Positions 54,401-61,923 of a stretch of DNA of 64,000 nucleotides are shown piece after piece (position 1 is the first letter of the stretch; each line of letters opens with the position of its first letter). The DNA lies in assembly GCF_033406955.1 (NCBI RefSeq), contig NZ_CP137734.1:1426001-1490000 (forward strand), in the 5' to 3' direction. Both the position numbers and the translations under genes were made by a program. The notes under the pieces were generated by a model that had not been told where the DNA came from, made no database searches, and worked only from the letters and a program-made list of their open reading frames with translations. This DNA comes from Streptomyces violaceoruber. Lineage in GTDB: Bacteria > Actinomycetota > Actinomycetes > Streptomycetales > Streptomycetaceae.

Positions 54401-56974
54401 GACCCGCGCGGCAACGCCACCGGCGCCGACCCGGCGAAGTACACCTGGTCCTTCGGCTACGACCCGGCCGGCTACCCGACCTCCGTCACCGACCCGCTCG
54501 GCCACCGACGCACCACCGGCTACGACGCCGTCGGCAACATCACCACGGTCACTGACGCCCGCGGCAAGAAGACCGGCTACGAGTACGACGCTCTGAACCG
54601 CCCGACGAAGGTCACCGCACCGGACACCGGCGCCACCACCCTCACCTACAACACCGCCGGATTCCTCGCGACCAGCACCGACGCCAACACCCACACCAGC
54701 ACCTACGGCTACAACGCCGAAGGACAGCTGACATCGGTCAAAAACCCGGCCGGTAAGACCGTCTCCTATGAGTACGACCTCGACGGCAACCGCACCAAGT
54801 ACACCAACGCCCGCGCGCAGACGATCACCACCACCGTCGACGCCCGCAACCTGCCGTCAAAGATCAGTTACTCCGACGGCACCCCCGCCCAGACCTACGT
54901 CTACGACGACGCCAGCCGCATCACCAAGGTCACGGACGCCACCGGCATCCGCACCCTGACCTACGACGACGACAACAAGATCGAGACGATCACAGCGCCG
55001 GGCGCGAGCAAGCCGTTCACCTACCGCTGGAACACCGACGACACCCTCAAGTCACGCACCTACCCCGACGGCCGCTCCGCCAGCTACACCTACGACGAGA
55101 CCGGCCGGATCACGAGCCGGACGACCAACAGCAAGGCCGTCTCCTACGCCTACGACAAGGCCGGCAACCTCACCACCGTCACCCTGCCCACCACCACGGC
55201 CCGCACCGAGACCCGCACCTACGACGCGGCCGGCCGCCTCGCCTCGCTGACCACGCCGACCCTCGACAACACCTTCACCTACGACGCGAACAACCGGCTG
55301 ATCGCCGAAACACCCGCCGCCGGCAAGCCGACCCGCTACGGCTACGACGACGCGGGCCGCATGACCCGCGTCTGCACCGACACCACGGCCACCTCCTGCC
55401 TGAGCGGCACCGTCGGCAGCACCTACACGTACGACAAGGTCGGCAACCTCAAGACCGCCACCGAAGCCGGCACCTCCACCGCGTACACGTACGACGCCGG
55501 CGACCAGCTGCTGTCGACGACCACCGGCTCGGCCACCACCAGCTACGCCTACGACGCCGACGGCAACCAGACCAAAGACGACGACGGCACCTACACCTAC
55601 GACCCCGCCGGCCGCCTCAAAGCCGCCACCATCGGCACCAGCAACTACGCGTTCACCCACGACGCCGACGGCAACCGCACCGCCGTCAAGAAGAACAACA
55701 CACTCGCCGGCACCTCCCTGTGGGACATCAACAACGCCCTCCCGCAGATAGCCACCGACACCAACGCCACCGGCGCCACCGTCGCGGACTACCAGTACGA
55801 CCCCGCCGGCACGGCCCGCTCCATGGACCGCGCCGCCGGCGCCTACTACTTCACCCAGGACCGTCAGAACTCCGTCAGCACGGTCTACGACGCAGCAGGC
55901 ACCGACAACTACCGCTACACCTACAACCCCTGGGGCAAGCCCACCGGCAAGGCCACCATCACCGGCGGCCAGACCAGCCCCTACGGCTACACCGGCCAGT
56001 ACAAAGACCCCTACCTCCCCGACCGCCTCCAGCTCCGCGCCCGCTCCTACGACACCGACCAGCGCCGCTTCACCACCCAGGACCCCATCCCGGCAGCCGC
56101 GGACAACCCCAACCAGTCCCCGTACAACTACGCCGACAACAACCCTGCCAACCTCGCCGACCCCACCGGCCAGTGCCCGATGTGCATCGGCGCCATCATC
56201 GGCTCCGTCGTCAGCGGCAGCGTCTACGCCTTCACCCACCAGGACGACTTCGACTGGGGCGACTTCGCCGTCGCCACCACCCAAGGCGCCGTAGTCGGAG
56301 CTGTCGGCGGCTTCCTCGCCCCCGCAGGCACCGCCCTCGCCAGCCAGCTCGGCCTCCAAGGCGGACGAGCCCTCGGCGTCGCCGTCGTCACCGACGCAGC
56401 CATAGGTGCAGGACTCACCTGGGCCATCAACACCGCCCTGTGCCAGCCCACCACCCCCACCGACCTCCTCGTCGGAGCCATCACAGGTGGGCTAGGCAAC
56501 TTCATCGGGCCCGGGATCAATTGGGCGAAGGGTCTACTCGGCAAGAAGCCGGTGGTGCTCCCAATGCGCTTCGGCCCAGGGGCAGCCCACGCCGGGGACC
56601 CTGCCTTCAACGGCGGCGCATCCCAAGCCAGTGAGACCATCAGCTTCTTCAAGGCGCCAAACCGTGGGCTTGGCCAGCACCAGCACGTCAATGGCTACCG
56701 GGAACAGGACTTCCCCGGTGACCCAGATAAGCTGAACGCTTACCCCGATGGTCGTGCGTACTTCGGTGTCGGAGACGAGGGGCGGGACATCGCCGAGCAG
56801 TACGCGAAGGCATATGGAGAGGGGATCATCGAGATTCAGATTCCTTTGAATGACTACCTCATGTACTTCAAGCACAACGTCTTCAAGTATGAAGGTGGTC
56901 CGGCCCAAGAAGCGGCCATCCCGAACTATGACCTAGATCTGCTAAACGACTACCCAAGGTGGTGGCACCAGTGA
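51491..56974 (+). CDS. RHS/YD-repeat polymorphic toxin with an unassigned C-terminal toxin domain (1827 aa)
   Basis: Large RHS protein. An N-terminal hydrophobic segment (RALIVLVVLSVVAGGGWLV) serves as signal or anchor. A beta-rich region follows, then the shell start MRADPVNTATGAFTEAFTDA at about residue 305. YD repeats run to about 1540, and the core-closing region (RLQLRARSYDTDQRRFTTQD, then NYADNNPANLADPTGQCPMC) ends near 1563. After it come Gly/Ala-rich hydrophobic stretches (CIGAIIGSVVSGSVYAF, GAVVGAVGGFLAPAG) like translocation helices. A final domain of about 120 residues follows with ISFFKAPNRGLGQHQHVNGY, AYPDGRAYFGVGDEGRDIAE and GEGIIEIQIPLNDYLMYF. GTG 51491 was chosen for the signal segment and its AAAGGGG site. 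The last 400 bp are visibly less GC-rich than the shell, typical of an exchanged toxin cassette. Confidence 0.9.
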   Translation: MLASVSGRVRALIVLVVLSVVAGGGWLVKVSGSDADGVDEAYTYRGPQPAAHQEPVTPEQRREQTRGMAKPVKPHALPTTQSKPVTAAQIKLLKGDQKQLPSPGPKSPAVHAPSGYPVSRASFTTRSEAATAASYSAGALYVVSQDPFGNTAAQQGGFLMTLGNHIGAAVPGEPLQVSAAIWQTGGEDDEVHPVKVTWKVDYYGCRLSQEDNESFDFGQTVQAPTLNSDRVFPVVNATFTVPTTQCRYPVPAYTIHICTQVADDPTDTGGCGAYNMFYIVPSLPDGAACAAVCGDASGAAGTTVMRADPVNTATGAFTEAFTDAQVPAPGVPLSVGRVYSSDNTLTGALGKGWNLPWETLLLLEADGDAVLVGEGGTRHTYTKASGGKFDTPAQARSTLAVDGTGFKLTTADHATYSFNGSGQLTAVKDRTGRGLTLTYTGGKPTAITDAVGRKAVLAYTGDLLDKVTLADGRAVDYGYTGSRLTSVTGLDGEVESYGYDTAGRLNRVTDARDKQVTFNSYDTQGRVTSQTDALGHETTFSYSENGAFDQVDVTAPDGGVWTDVYYQNVLFTQIDPLNNKSYYRYDEFFNRTSTIDAEVRETEYDYDTSGRLKRRSSSASDEEWSYDANGNVETYEDGEYNEYTFGYNTANQVATVEDPLGKVTAYGYDDATGLLKTVTTPSGKTTSYGYDTDGNLTSVTTPKGNRTTYTYFPSGQVKTVVDPRGNVDGADPAKYTTAYTYDAADRVKTVTDTLGHTTSFAYDEVGNLRTVTDAAKRTTAYGYNDAGRLTGVTDPAQKTTVLGYDPVGRLVKETNRRGATVTYAYDKAGNQIQVVTARGNAAGADAKQYTWTFGYDKVGNRKTVTDPLGKTTAFTWDADNRPLSVTDPLNHTRTVTYDDNGHVETTRDSLGHGMTLTYDDAGRLATSKPWRADATRYEYNDDGQLSAEVTPEAERTTYTYNDDGQLATLVDPRGNATGADPAKYTWSFGYDPAGYPTSVTDPLGHRRTTGYDAVGNITTVTDARGKKTGYEYDALNRPTKVTAPDTGATTLTYNTAGFLATSTDANTHTSTYGYNAEGQLTSVKNPAGKTVSYEYDLDGNRTKYTNARAQTITTTVDARNLPSKISYSDGTPAQTYVYDDASRITKVTDATGIRTLTYDDDNKIETITAPGASKPFTYRWNTDDTLKSRTYPDGRSASYTYDETGRITSRTTNSKAVSYAYDKAGNLTTVTLPTTTARTETRTYDAAGRLASLTTPTLDNTFTYDANNRLIAETPAAGKPTRYGYDDAGRMTRVCTDTTATSCLSGTVGSTYTYDKVGNLKTATEAGTSTAYTYDAGDQLLSTTTGSATTSYAYDADGNQTKDDDGTYTYDPAGRLKAATIGTSNYAFTHDADGNRTAVKKNNTLAGTSLWDINNALPQIATDTNATGATVADYQYDPAGTARSMDRAAGAYYFTQDRQNSVSTVYDAAGTDNYRYTYNPWGKPTGKATITGGQTSPYGYTGQYKDPYLPDRLQLRARSYDTDQRRFTTQDPIPAAADNPNQSPYNYADNNPANLADPTGQCPMCIGAIIGSVVSGSVYAFTHQDDFDWGDFAVATTQGAVVGAVGGFLAPAGTALASQLGLQGGRALGVAVVTDAAIGAGLTWAINTALCQPTTPTDLLVGAITGGLGNFIGPGINWAKGLLGKKPVVLPMRFGPGAAHAGDPAFNGGASQASETISFFKAPNRGLGQHQHVNGYREQDFPGDPDKLNAYPDGRAYFGVGDEGRDIAEQYAKAYGEGIIEIQIPLNDYLMYFKHNVFKYEGGPAQEAAIPNYDLDLLNDYPRWWHQ

Positions 56975-57258
56975 CGAGTGATGGGATTTGGAGTGAAGCC
57001 AAGAGGGCGCTGCCCGTAGGCATGCTCGTAACTGGGGAAGTCGTGGATGTTAGATCGTTCGGGGTGATCTGCCGTATCGCGGAGCATCCTGACGTCGTAG
57101 CGGTCGCCGACACTACCTCCATCCTCTGGCACGGTGACGTCGCCCTTCCTGAGAAATGGCCGACGAGGGGCAGTGTTCTCTCGGCATCGGTCGTTAGCCA
57201 TACCGAGCACAATCGCCAGATCAAACTTCGCCTTCATTGCGATGGACTATCCCATTAA
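56971..57258 (+). CDS. S1-like OB-fold protein, putative immunity to RHS2 (95 aa)
   Basis: GTG 56971 overlaps the RHS2 stop by 4 bp (GTGA), the usual toxin-immunity coupling. The protein reads TSDGIWSEAKRALPVGMLVT, GEVVDVRSFGVICRIAEHPD, then a middle strand region and GSVLSASVVSHTEHNRQIKL. The order G-x-x-x-x-G-x-V, a V/F-G-V strand, G-x-x-L, a V-x-x-x-D/N and the final K-L matches the S1/OB RNA-binding fold. Immunity is inferred from position and size only. An S1-like immunity would fit a toxin that acts on RNA or translation, but direct protein binding is just as possible. Confidence 0.65.
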   Translation: MTSDGIWSEAKRALPVGMLVTGEVVDVRSFGVICRIAEHPDVVAVADTTSILWHGDVALPEKWPTRGSVLSASVVSHTEHNRQIKLRLHCDGLSH

Positions 57259-57584
57259 TAGTCCGTTTGCGTCCTGAAGTCTGCGCAGCGAAGTGGGCTG
57301 GTCGGTTGGATGGTGGCACAGCGTAACCCTTCGTGATTCGCGTGGTGATCCTTACTCGCGCGCCTACAGCGGAGGGTTTCGCTTGTTCTGTTCCCTTCCA
57401 TACTCGATGTCCCGTACGAAGTGATCGTGCATGTCGCCAGCCTGTAGGTGTGAACTGCGTTACGTGTCTCCATGCGAGAGGTATGGCCGGGAACCGTTCG
57501 GTGAACGCTCGCGCGGATCAAGGTCCTGATCCGCCGACGCTTTCTGCGCAGCGGCGGCCCTACGGGAGCCCAACCTCAGTCGAG
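57259..57584. other. Gene-free stretch after the RHS2 module
   Basis: I see no supported gene on either strand, nor a clear hairpin. It separates the toxin module from insertion-sequence debris. Confidence 0.5.
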
Positions 57585-57860
57585 TCACTCCGTGAGCTCT
57601 GCTACCTGTGCCGGTGTCGCGGACTGTTCTATACGCTCGGCGAGCATGCCCAGCGTCATGCGGATGGCCTGGGCCACCGCGCTCTCGTCTCCCCCACCAT
57701 TGGGTGGGCCGACGCGCGCAGGTGCGGAACAGCTCGGCGTCGCCGAGGTCCGACAGCCGTCCCCGCAGGGCTGAGTCGGCGATGACCAGGACGGCCTTGA
57801 GCTGATTGATCGCCTAAGTGCGGGCCTTGACCGCGGAGTCCTTGGCGAGCTTGAAGATCC
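57585..57860 (-). pseudogene. Internal fragment of an IS110-type transposase
   Basis: The minus strand reads KLAKDSAVKART, an in-frame TAG, then AINQLKAVLVIADSALRGRL and SDLGDAELFRTCAR. It matches the corresponding segment of the fuller copy at 58344-59455 nearly word for word. It also carries the same one-base shift after the FRTCA segment. Both ends are missing. Confidence 0.8.
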
Positions 57861-57889
57861 GCCGCCCCCCGTGGCACCAAGGTGCCGGG

Positions 57890-58339
57890 TCAGGAACGCG
57901 CCACGTCTCTCGCGGTGTCCTCCTCCCAGCGGGCGCGTTCGAGCAGGTGGTGCAGGCGATACCGCCGATCCAGGCCGACTGCCTCCGCGATCGACCAGCA
58001 GTTGCCCGAAACGCCTGGCATCAGTAACCCGCGCAGGTACAACACACCGTTGGCCCACGGGACACAGCGGCGGTAGACCGGTGCGAGGTCTGCGGCGAGT
58101 TCGGCGAATACCGAGCAGTGGTCACCGTGCGCGGGGCCTGTCACCTCCGATACCGCTGCCGCCACTGCCGTGAAAGCGGCCTTGAGTTCCCATTCCATGT
58201 CGGGGTAGGTCTGCCCCCGGCACCCTTCGAGGAGTTTGACGATGCCCAGGCCGGCCCGGTCCAAGTCGTCCCTGGGGTCGCCGTCCGGGCGATGCGGGTA
58301 GCCAGGCAGGGCGAACAAGAACACGAACGCACTGTCCAC
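57890..58339 (-). pseudogene. N-terminal fragment of an IS701-like transposase
   Basis: The C-terminal half of this 149-residue frame (RCVPWANGVLYLRGLLMPGV, SGNCWSIAEAVGLDRRYRLH, HLLERARWEEDTARDV) is typical of the N-terminal region of Streptomyces IS701-type DDE transposases. It ends abruptly at a stop, without the DDE core, right before the IS110 fragment. The first 60 residues (PGYPHRPDGDPRDDLDRAGL) have no match I recognise and may be a fusion partner. It looks like two insertion events, one cut by the other. Confidence 0.6.
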
Positions 58340-58343
58340 GCCC

Positions 58344-59455
58344 TCAGTGTCGGACGCCCTTATAACGCGGGGCAAGGGAGACCGGTCTGACCAGGTTGAA
58401 GACCTCGCGGGCGGCATACCGCTTGAGGCATCGGATGATCTCGCGTCGGGTCTTGCCTTCCTGGGGTGCGGCGTTCGTAGTACGCCCGGGTGCGCGGGTC
58501 ATGGCGTAGCCGGGTGAACACGATGCGGTGCAGGGCAGCGTTGGCCTGGCGGTCTCCGCCGTAGTTGAGCCGCCGCGTGCTCCGCCGGCCGGAGGAGTAC
58601 TCGATGGGGCTGACTCCGCAAAGGGCGGCAAAGGACGCCTCGGTGTTCAGTCGCTCGGGATTGTCTCCCAAGGCGATCAGGAGAGTGACGGCGCTGTCCG
58701 AGCCGATGCCCACCGGTTCGAGCAGCTGCGGAGCGTAGCGTTCGACGAGCCGGGTCAGGCGTTGGTTGAGCTCATTAATCTGAGCGGTGAGCTCCTCGAT
58801 GCGCTCGGCGAGCATGCGTAACGTCATGAGGGTGGCCTGGGCCCCGGCGTCCTCGTCTCCCCCACCGTCGGGTGGGCCGAGGCGCGCAGGTGCGGAACAG
58901 CTCGGCATTGCCCAGGCTCGACATGCGCTCCCGCAGGGCGGGGTCGGCGAGGGCCAGAACAGCCTTGAGCTGGTTGATCGCCTTGGTACGGGCCTTGACT
59001 GCGGAGTCCTTGGCGAGTTTGTACATCCGGGCGCTGTGCACCGGGCCGTCGCCGGACTTGGCCCGCGCCCGGGCACGACCGCTGAGCACAGCTCGTGCTG
59101 CAGTCTGCGCGTCGAGCGGGTCCGACTTGCCGAACAGCCGACGGGCCGACCGGTCGGGCCGGTTCACTTCGAACACCTGGATCCGCTGGGCCAGCAGGTA
59201 GCGAGACAAGCCGGCGCCGAAGGTGCCGGTGCCCTCCACGCCGGCCTGGCGCACCGTCCCCCGCTTGCGGGCCCAGACGAGCAGCTGTCGGTAACCGGCT
59301 GCCGTCGCGGGAAAGGACTCTGTTCCCAGAACCTTCCCCAGCGGCGAGATCACGGCAGCGACATGCACCTCGCCATGCGTGTCCACGCCCAGGACGACCT
59401 CGCGCCGAACCGGCGGATCCGTGCTCGGGGATGTGCTGCTCTGTCGGGTCGTCAT
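58344..59455 (-). pseudogene. IS110-type transposase with two frameshifts
   Basis: An IS110 (DEDD) transposase. The first part starts at the ATG 59455 and carries the RuvC-like Asp (VVLGVDTHGEVHVAAVISPL) and FEVNRPDRSARRLFGKSDPL. After ELFRTCAPRP the frame shifts to APARLGPPDGGGDEDAGAQA, MLAERIEELTAQINELNQRL and LLIALGDNPERLNTEASFAA, then CGVSPIEYSSGRRSTRRLNY, the C-terminal Ser domain. Near YYERRT a second shift leads to EGKTRREIIRCLKRYAAREV. All expected parts are present but in three frames, so it is inactive unless frameshifting is used. Confidence 0.85.
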
Positions 59456-60030
59456 GGTGGTTCGACTCCCGCGTGGTGGCGTGCTGGGTGGATGGCACCG
59501 GCCCGCTCGGGCGGTCTGAACCGTGATGGGGCTCGGTGACAGCAGAAACCATCCCGCAACGACAGTCGACAAGCCTGTGACTGGACACTTCGGTCAAAGA
59601 TCTCATGAGTCAGACCCTCGTCCGGGACGGCATAGCAACCGTCCCATCGATCCCGGCGCACCGGCACGTCCCCGACCACAGCCGGATGGCTTCGCCCGAA
59701 CCAATGCCCAACCTGGCCGGAGCAGGCTGACAACGAGTTGACTCCCCACCCAGTCATGACCGGCAATGACTGACCGCCCGGTCCCCGCCGGACAGTCTCG
59801 ACCGGGTGGCCATGCCCGTGGGAGGAGGGCGGCAGATCCGTCGAGGGTTCCGGGTTCATGCCGTTGGAACAGCTGCTGGTTGCGAGGTGCGTCTGCAGGG
59901 TGGCGTGGGTGCGCGTAGCCACGTGATGTCTAGCGGGCTTGCACCCAGTCAGCTCGCTCGTTCGGACGAGTCGAGTCGAAGCACCGGTCGCCTGCCAACG
60001 GAACTGACACCATGCCGCCGTGGTACGTCA
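59456..60030. other. Region behind the IS110 remnant; no gene supported
   Basis: No convincing gene. It probably includes the IS110 left end and the promoter of the gene at 60031. A long in-frame extension of that gene back to 59806 has no protein character. Confidence 0.5.
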
Positions 60031-61458
60031 ATGCAAGTCGAAGGCGGACCATTGGAACGGCAGGTCAATGAGCGACAGCTCTCGGTGTTGCAGTGGGTGG
60101 AAGCCGGGTGCCCTGCTGGCGTATGGGAGACCAACTCCTACAAGACCACCTGTCAGGCACTGCACAACCGGGGCCTGGTAACGGTCTCCCGGAAAAGCGG
60201 GCAGTGGAGCGTCTCCCTGACAGGCGCCGGCCAGCACTACCTGGCACACGGCACGTACCCTCCCCGCGGGTCAAGCCCGCGGAAGACGCAGGCCGCCGCT
60301 CCACGACCCCAGTCCACCCGAGCGCAGGCAACTCAGGCCGCCCTGCGGAAGCCAAGCCCTCCCTCACAGCCTCGTGTGACGCTCACGGAGCAGCTATTAC
60401 AGGAGCTCGCGAAGGCCGGCGGCCGAATCGTCAAGAGCGGTAGCGGTCCCGACTTCGAGAAGTGGCCGTCCCGCGTCGCCGCCGCACGCAGATCCGGACG
60501 GATTCCGGAGGCGAAGGAGCTGTACGAAAACTGGTGCCGCGGCGGGTACGAGATCAAGCTCATCGACATCCCCGCCTGGCGCCTTGCCGTCCTCGCACCC
60601 GTCCCGGTGCCCTCGCGGCTCACTCGGCCGCACACCGTGGTCCGGGCCATGCAGAACGAACGCCAGCCGCTCGGCCTGACCAAGCCCGTCCAAGGACGCG
60701 CTCTCCGGCTCATCCAGGCACTGATCACCGCTACCGAGGACGAAGGACACACCTGCTCGGCCGGTCAAACTGGCTTCGCACCCCCATCTCACCGTCGCCG
60801 CAGGGCAAATCCTCACTTCACCATCACCGCCCAGGATCAGACCGTGGGGTTTCTCGTCCCCCAGGAGCAGGACCCGGCCGAACACGTCGCCACCGAGAAG
60901 GAACTCGCCGACGCCAAGAAGCACTCCTGGGTCAGGATCCCCCGCTTCGACTACACCCCGTCCGAACGCCTCCGCTTCATCATCAGCGGCGGCCAGCCAC
61001 ACCGAGCGAGCGAATGGGCCGACACCCCCGGCCGTCCCCTTGAAGAGCAGCTCGCCGAGATCGCACAGGAAGTCACGCTGCGCGGCGAAGCCGCCGAACG
61101 CAGACGCCGGGACGAAGCCGAAGCGGCACGCCAGAAGCGGATCCGCTGGGAAGCCGCAATGGAACAAGCCCGCATCCGGTACGCCGAGGCGTACCGCGTC
61201 AGGCACCTGGAATCCCAGGAAGCGGCATGGCGCCACGCCACCCGACTGATCGAGTACGTGAGCGCGGTACGCACACGCGTCGAGGCCATGCCACCGGGGC
61301 AGACCAGAATCGAAGCCGAAGCATGGATCAGCTGGGCAGCATCCACCGTCGAGCGCCTCGACCCATTGCACACACCGCCCCGACTGCCCGACATCCCCGA
61401 ACCACGCGCCGACGACCTGAAACCCTTCCTCGGGCGCTGGAGCCCCTACGGCCCCTGA
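60031..61458 (+). CDS. Unknown protein with winged-helix-like N-terminus and C-terminal coiled coil (475 aa)
   Basis: From the ATG at 60031 the first 85 residues look like a small winged helix (NERQLSVLQWVEAGCPAGVW, TTCQALHNRGLVTVSRKSGQ, WSVSLTGAGQHYLAHG). A Pro/Arg-rich linker follows, then a domain with LTEQLLQELAKAGGRIVKSG and FEKWPSRVAAARRSGRIPEA. A middle beta region comes next (NPHFTITAQDQTVGFLVPQE, RLRFIISGGQPHRASEWAD). The long charged helix at the end (LRGEAAERRRRDEAEAARQK) is coiled-coil-like. I do not recognise the family. The start lacks a clear ribosome site. It lies just upstream of a PIN remnant and a restriction-modification gene, so a DNA-related or defence role is conceivable. 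Confidence 0.7.
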   Translation: MQVEGGPLERQVNERQLSVLQWVEAGCPAGVWETNSYKTTCQALHNRGLVTVSRKSGQWSVSLTGAGQHYLAHGTYPPRGSSPRKTQAAAPRPQSTRAQATQAALRKPSPPSQPRVTLTEQLLQELAKAGGRIVKSGSGPDFEKWPSRVAAARRSGRIPEAKELYENWCRGGYEIKLIDIPAWRLAVLAPVPVPSRLTRPHTVVRAMQNERQPLGLTKPVQGRALRLIQALITATEDEGHTCSAGQTGFAPPSHRRRRANPHFTITAQDQTVGFLVPQEQDPAEHVATEKELADAKKHSWVRIPRFDYTPSERLRFIISGGQPHRASEWADTPGRPLEEQLAEIAQEVTLRGEAAERRRRDEAEAARQKRIRWEAAMEQARIRYAEAYRVRHLESQEAAWRHATRLIEYVSAVRTRVEAMPPGQTRIEAEAWISWAASTVERLDPLHTPPRLPDIPEPRADDLKPFLGRWSPYGP

Positions 61459-61459
61459 G

Positions 61460-61638
61460 CCGCGATAGCGGGCGCGCACCGACTGGGTGGCACTCAGATG
61501 ATCATCGGTGATCTCGGACAGAACGGCGCGGCCTCGTCGCACCCAATGTCGGACAGCGTCGACCGCGCTGAGCGCCGCTTCACGGCCGAGCTCGCGCGTG
61601 GCGACGTGGTCGATCTCCGAGAGCAGCAGCGGGGACAT
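61460..61638 (-). pseudogene. C-terminal part of a PIN-domain toxin, truncated
   Basis: The minus strand from 61638 reads MSPLLLSEIDHVATRELGRE, AALSAVDAVRHWVRRGRAVL and SEITDDHLSATQSVRARYR. This is the typical middle of a VapC-type PIN ribonuclease (SPLxLxExDH, helix, D-x-x-DL-x-x-A). The N-terminal first Asp and the final D-A-x-x-x-A motif are missing; the frame runs into the end of the neighbouring gene. Confidence 0.6.
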
Positions 61639-61923
61639 ACCAGGAGCCCCGCAGCCATGGTGGCTTCGTTTGACGCACGCACGCTGCCCCCGCGATCGCC
61701 CCAACGTGTCTGCAAGATCGCCGTACCGTCCACCGATTGCGCTCCGCACGTTGACGCACGCCCGGGACGCACTCCGGGCTCACGCTCCAACCCACCTTCG
61801 TACGCGCAGCTTTGGCGGCTTGTCACCAATCAACCTACATCCACTGGTGTTTGCTGCTTGAGATGTCATGGGCATTCTGTATGGGTCTGATCGTCGGCGT
61901 GGGTGCAACCTTGGGGGGGGCCG
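61639..61923. other. Upstream region of the restriction-modification gene
   Basis: No gene supported. A run of eight G residues at 61914-61921 just before the ATG may act as the ribosome site of the gene at 61924. Confidence 0.5.

Noticed and set aside
52574..54694. 706-codon minus-strand frame within RHS2
   Set aside because: Same repeat artefact as in RHS1.
37435..56974. Idea that the two RHS shells are recent duplicates
   Set aside because: Their N-terminal regions and shell-start sequences differ clearly at protein level, so they are related but not recent copies.
59806..60030. N-terminal extension of the 475-aa unknown protein
   Set aside because: The extra 75 residues have no protein-like pattern and no ribosome site; ATG 60031 begins the credible part.
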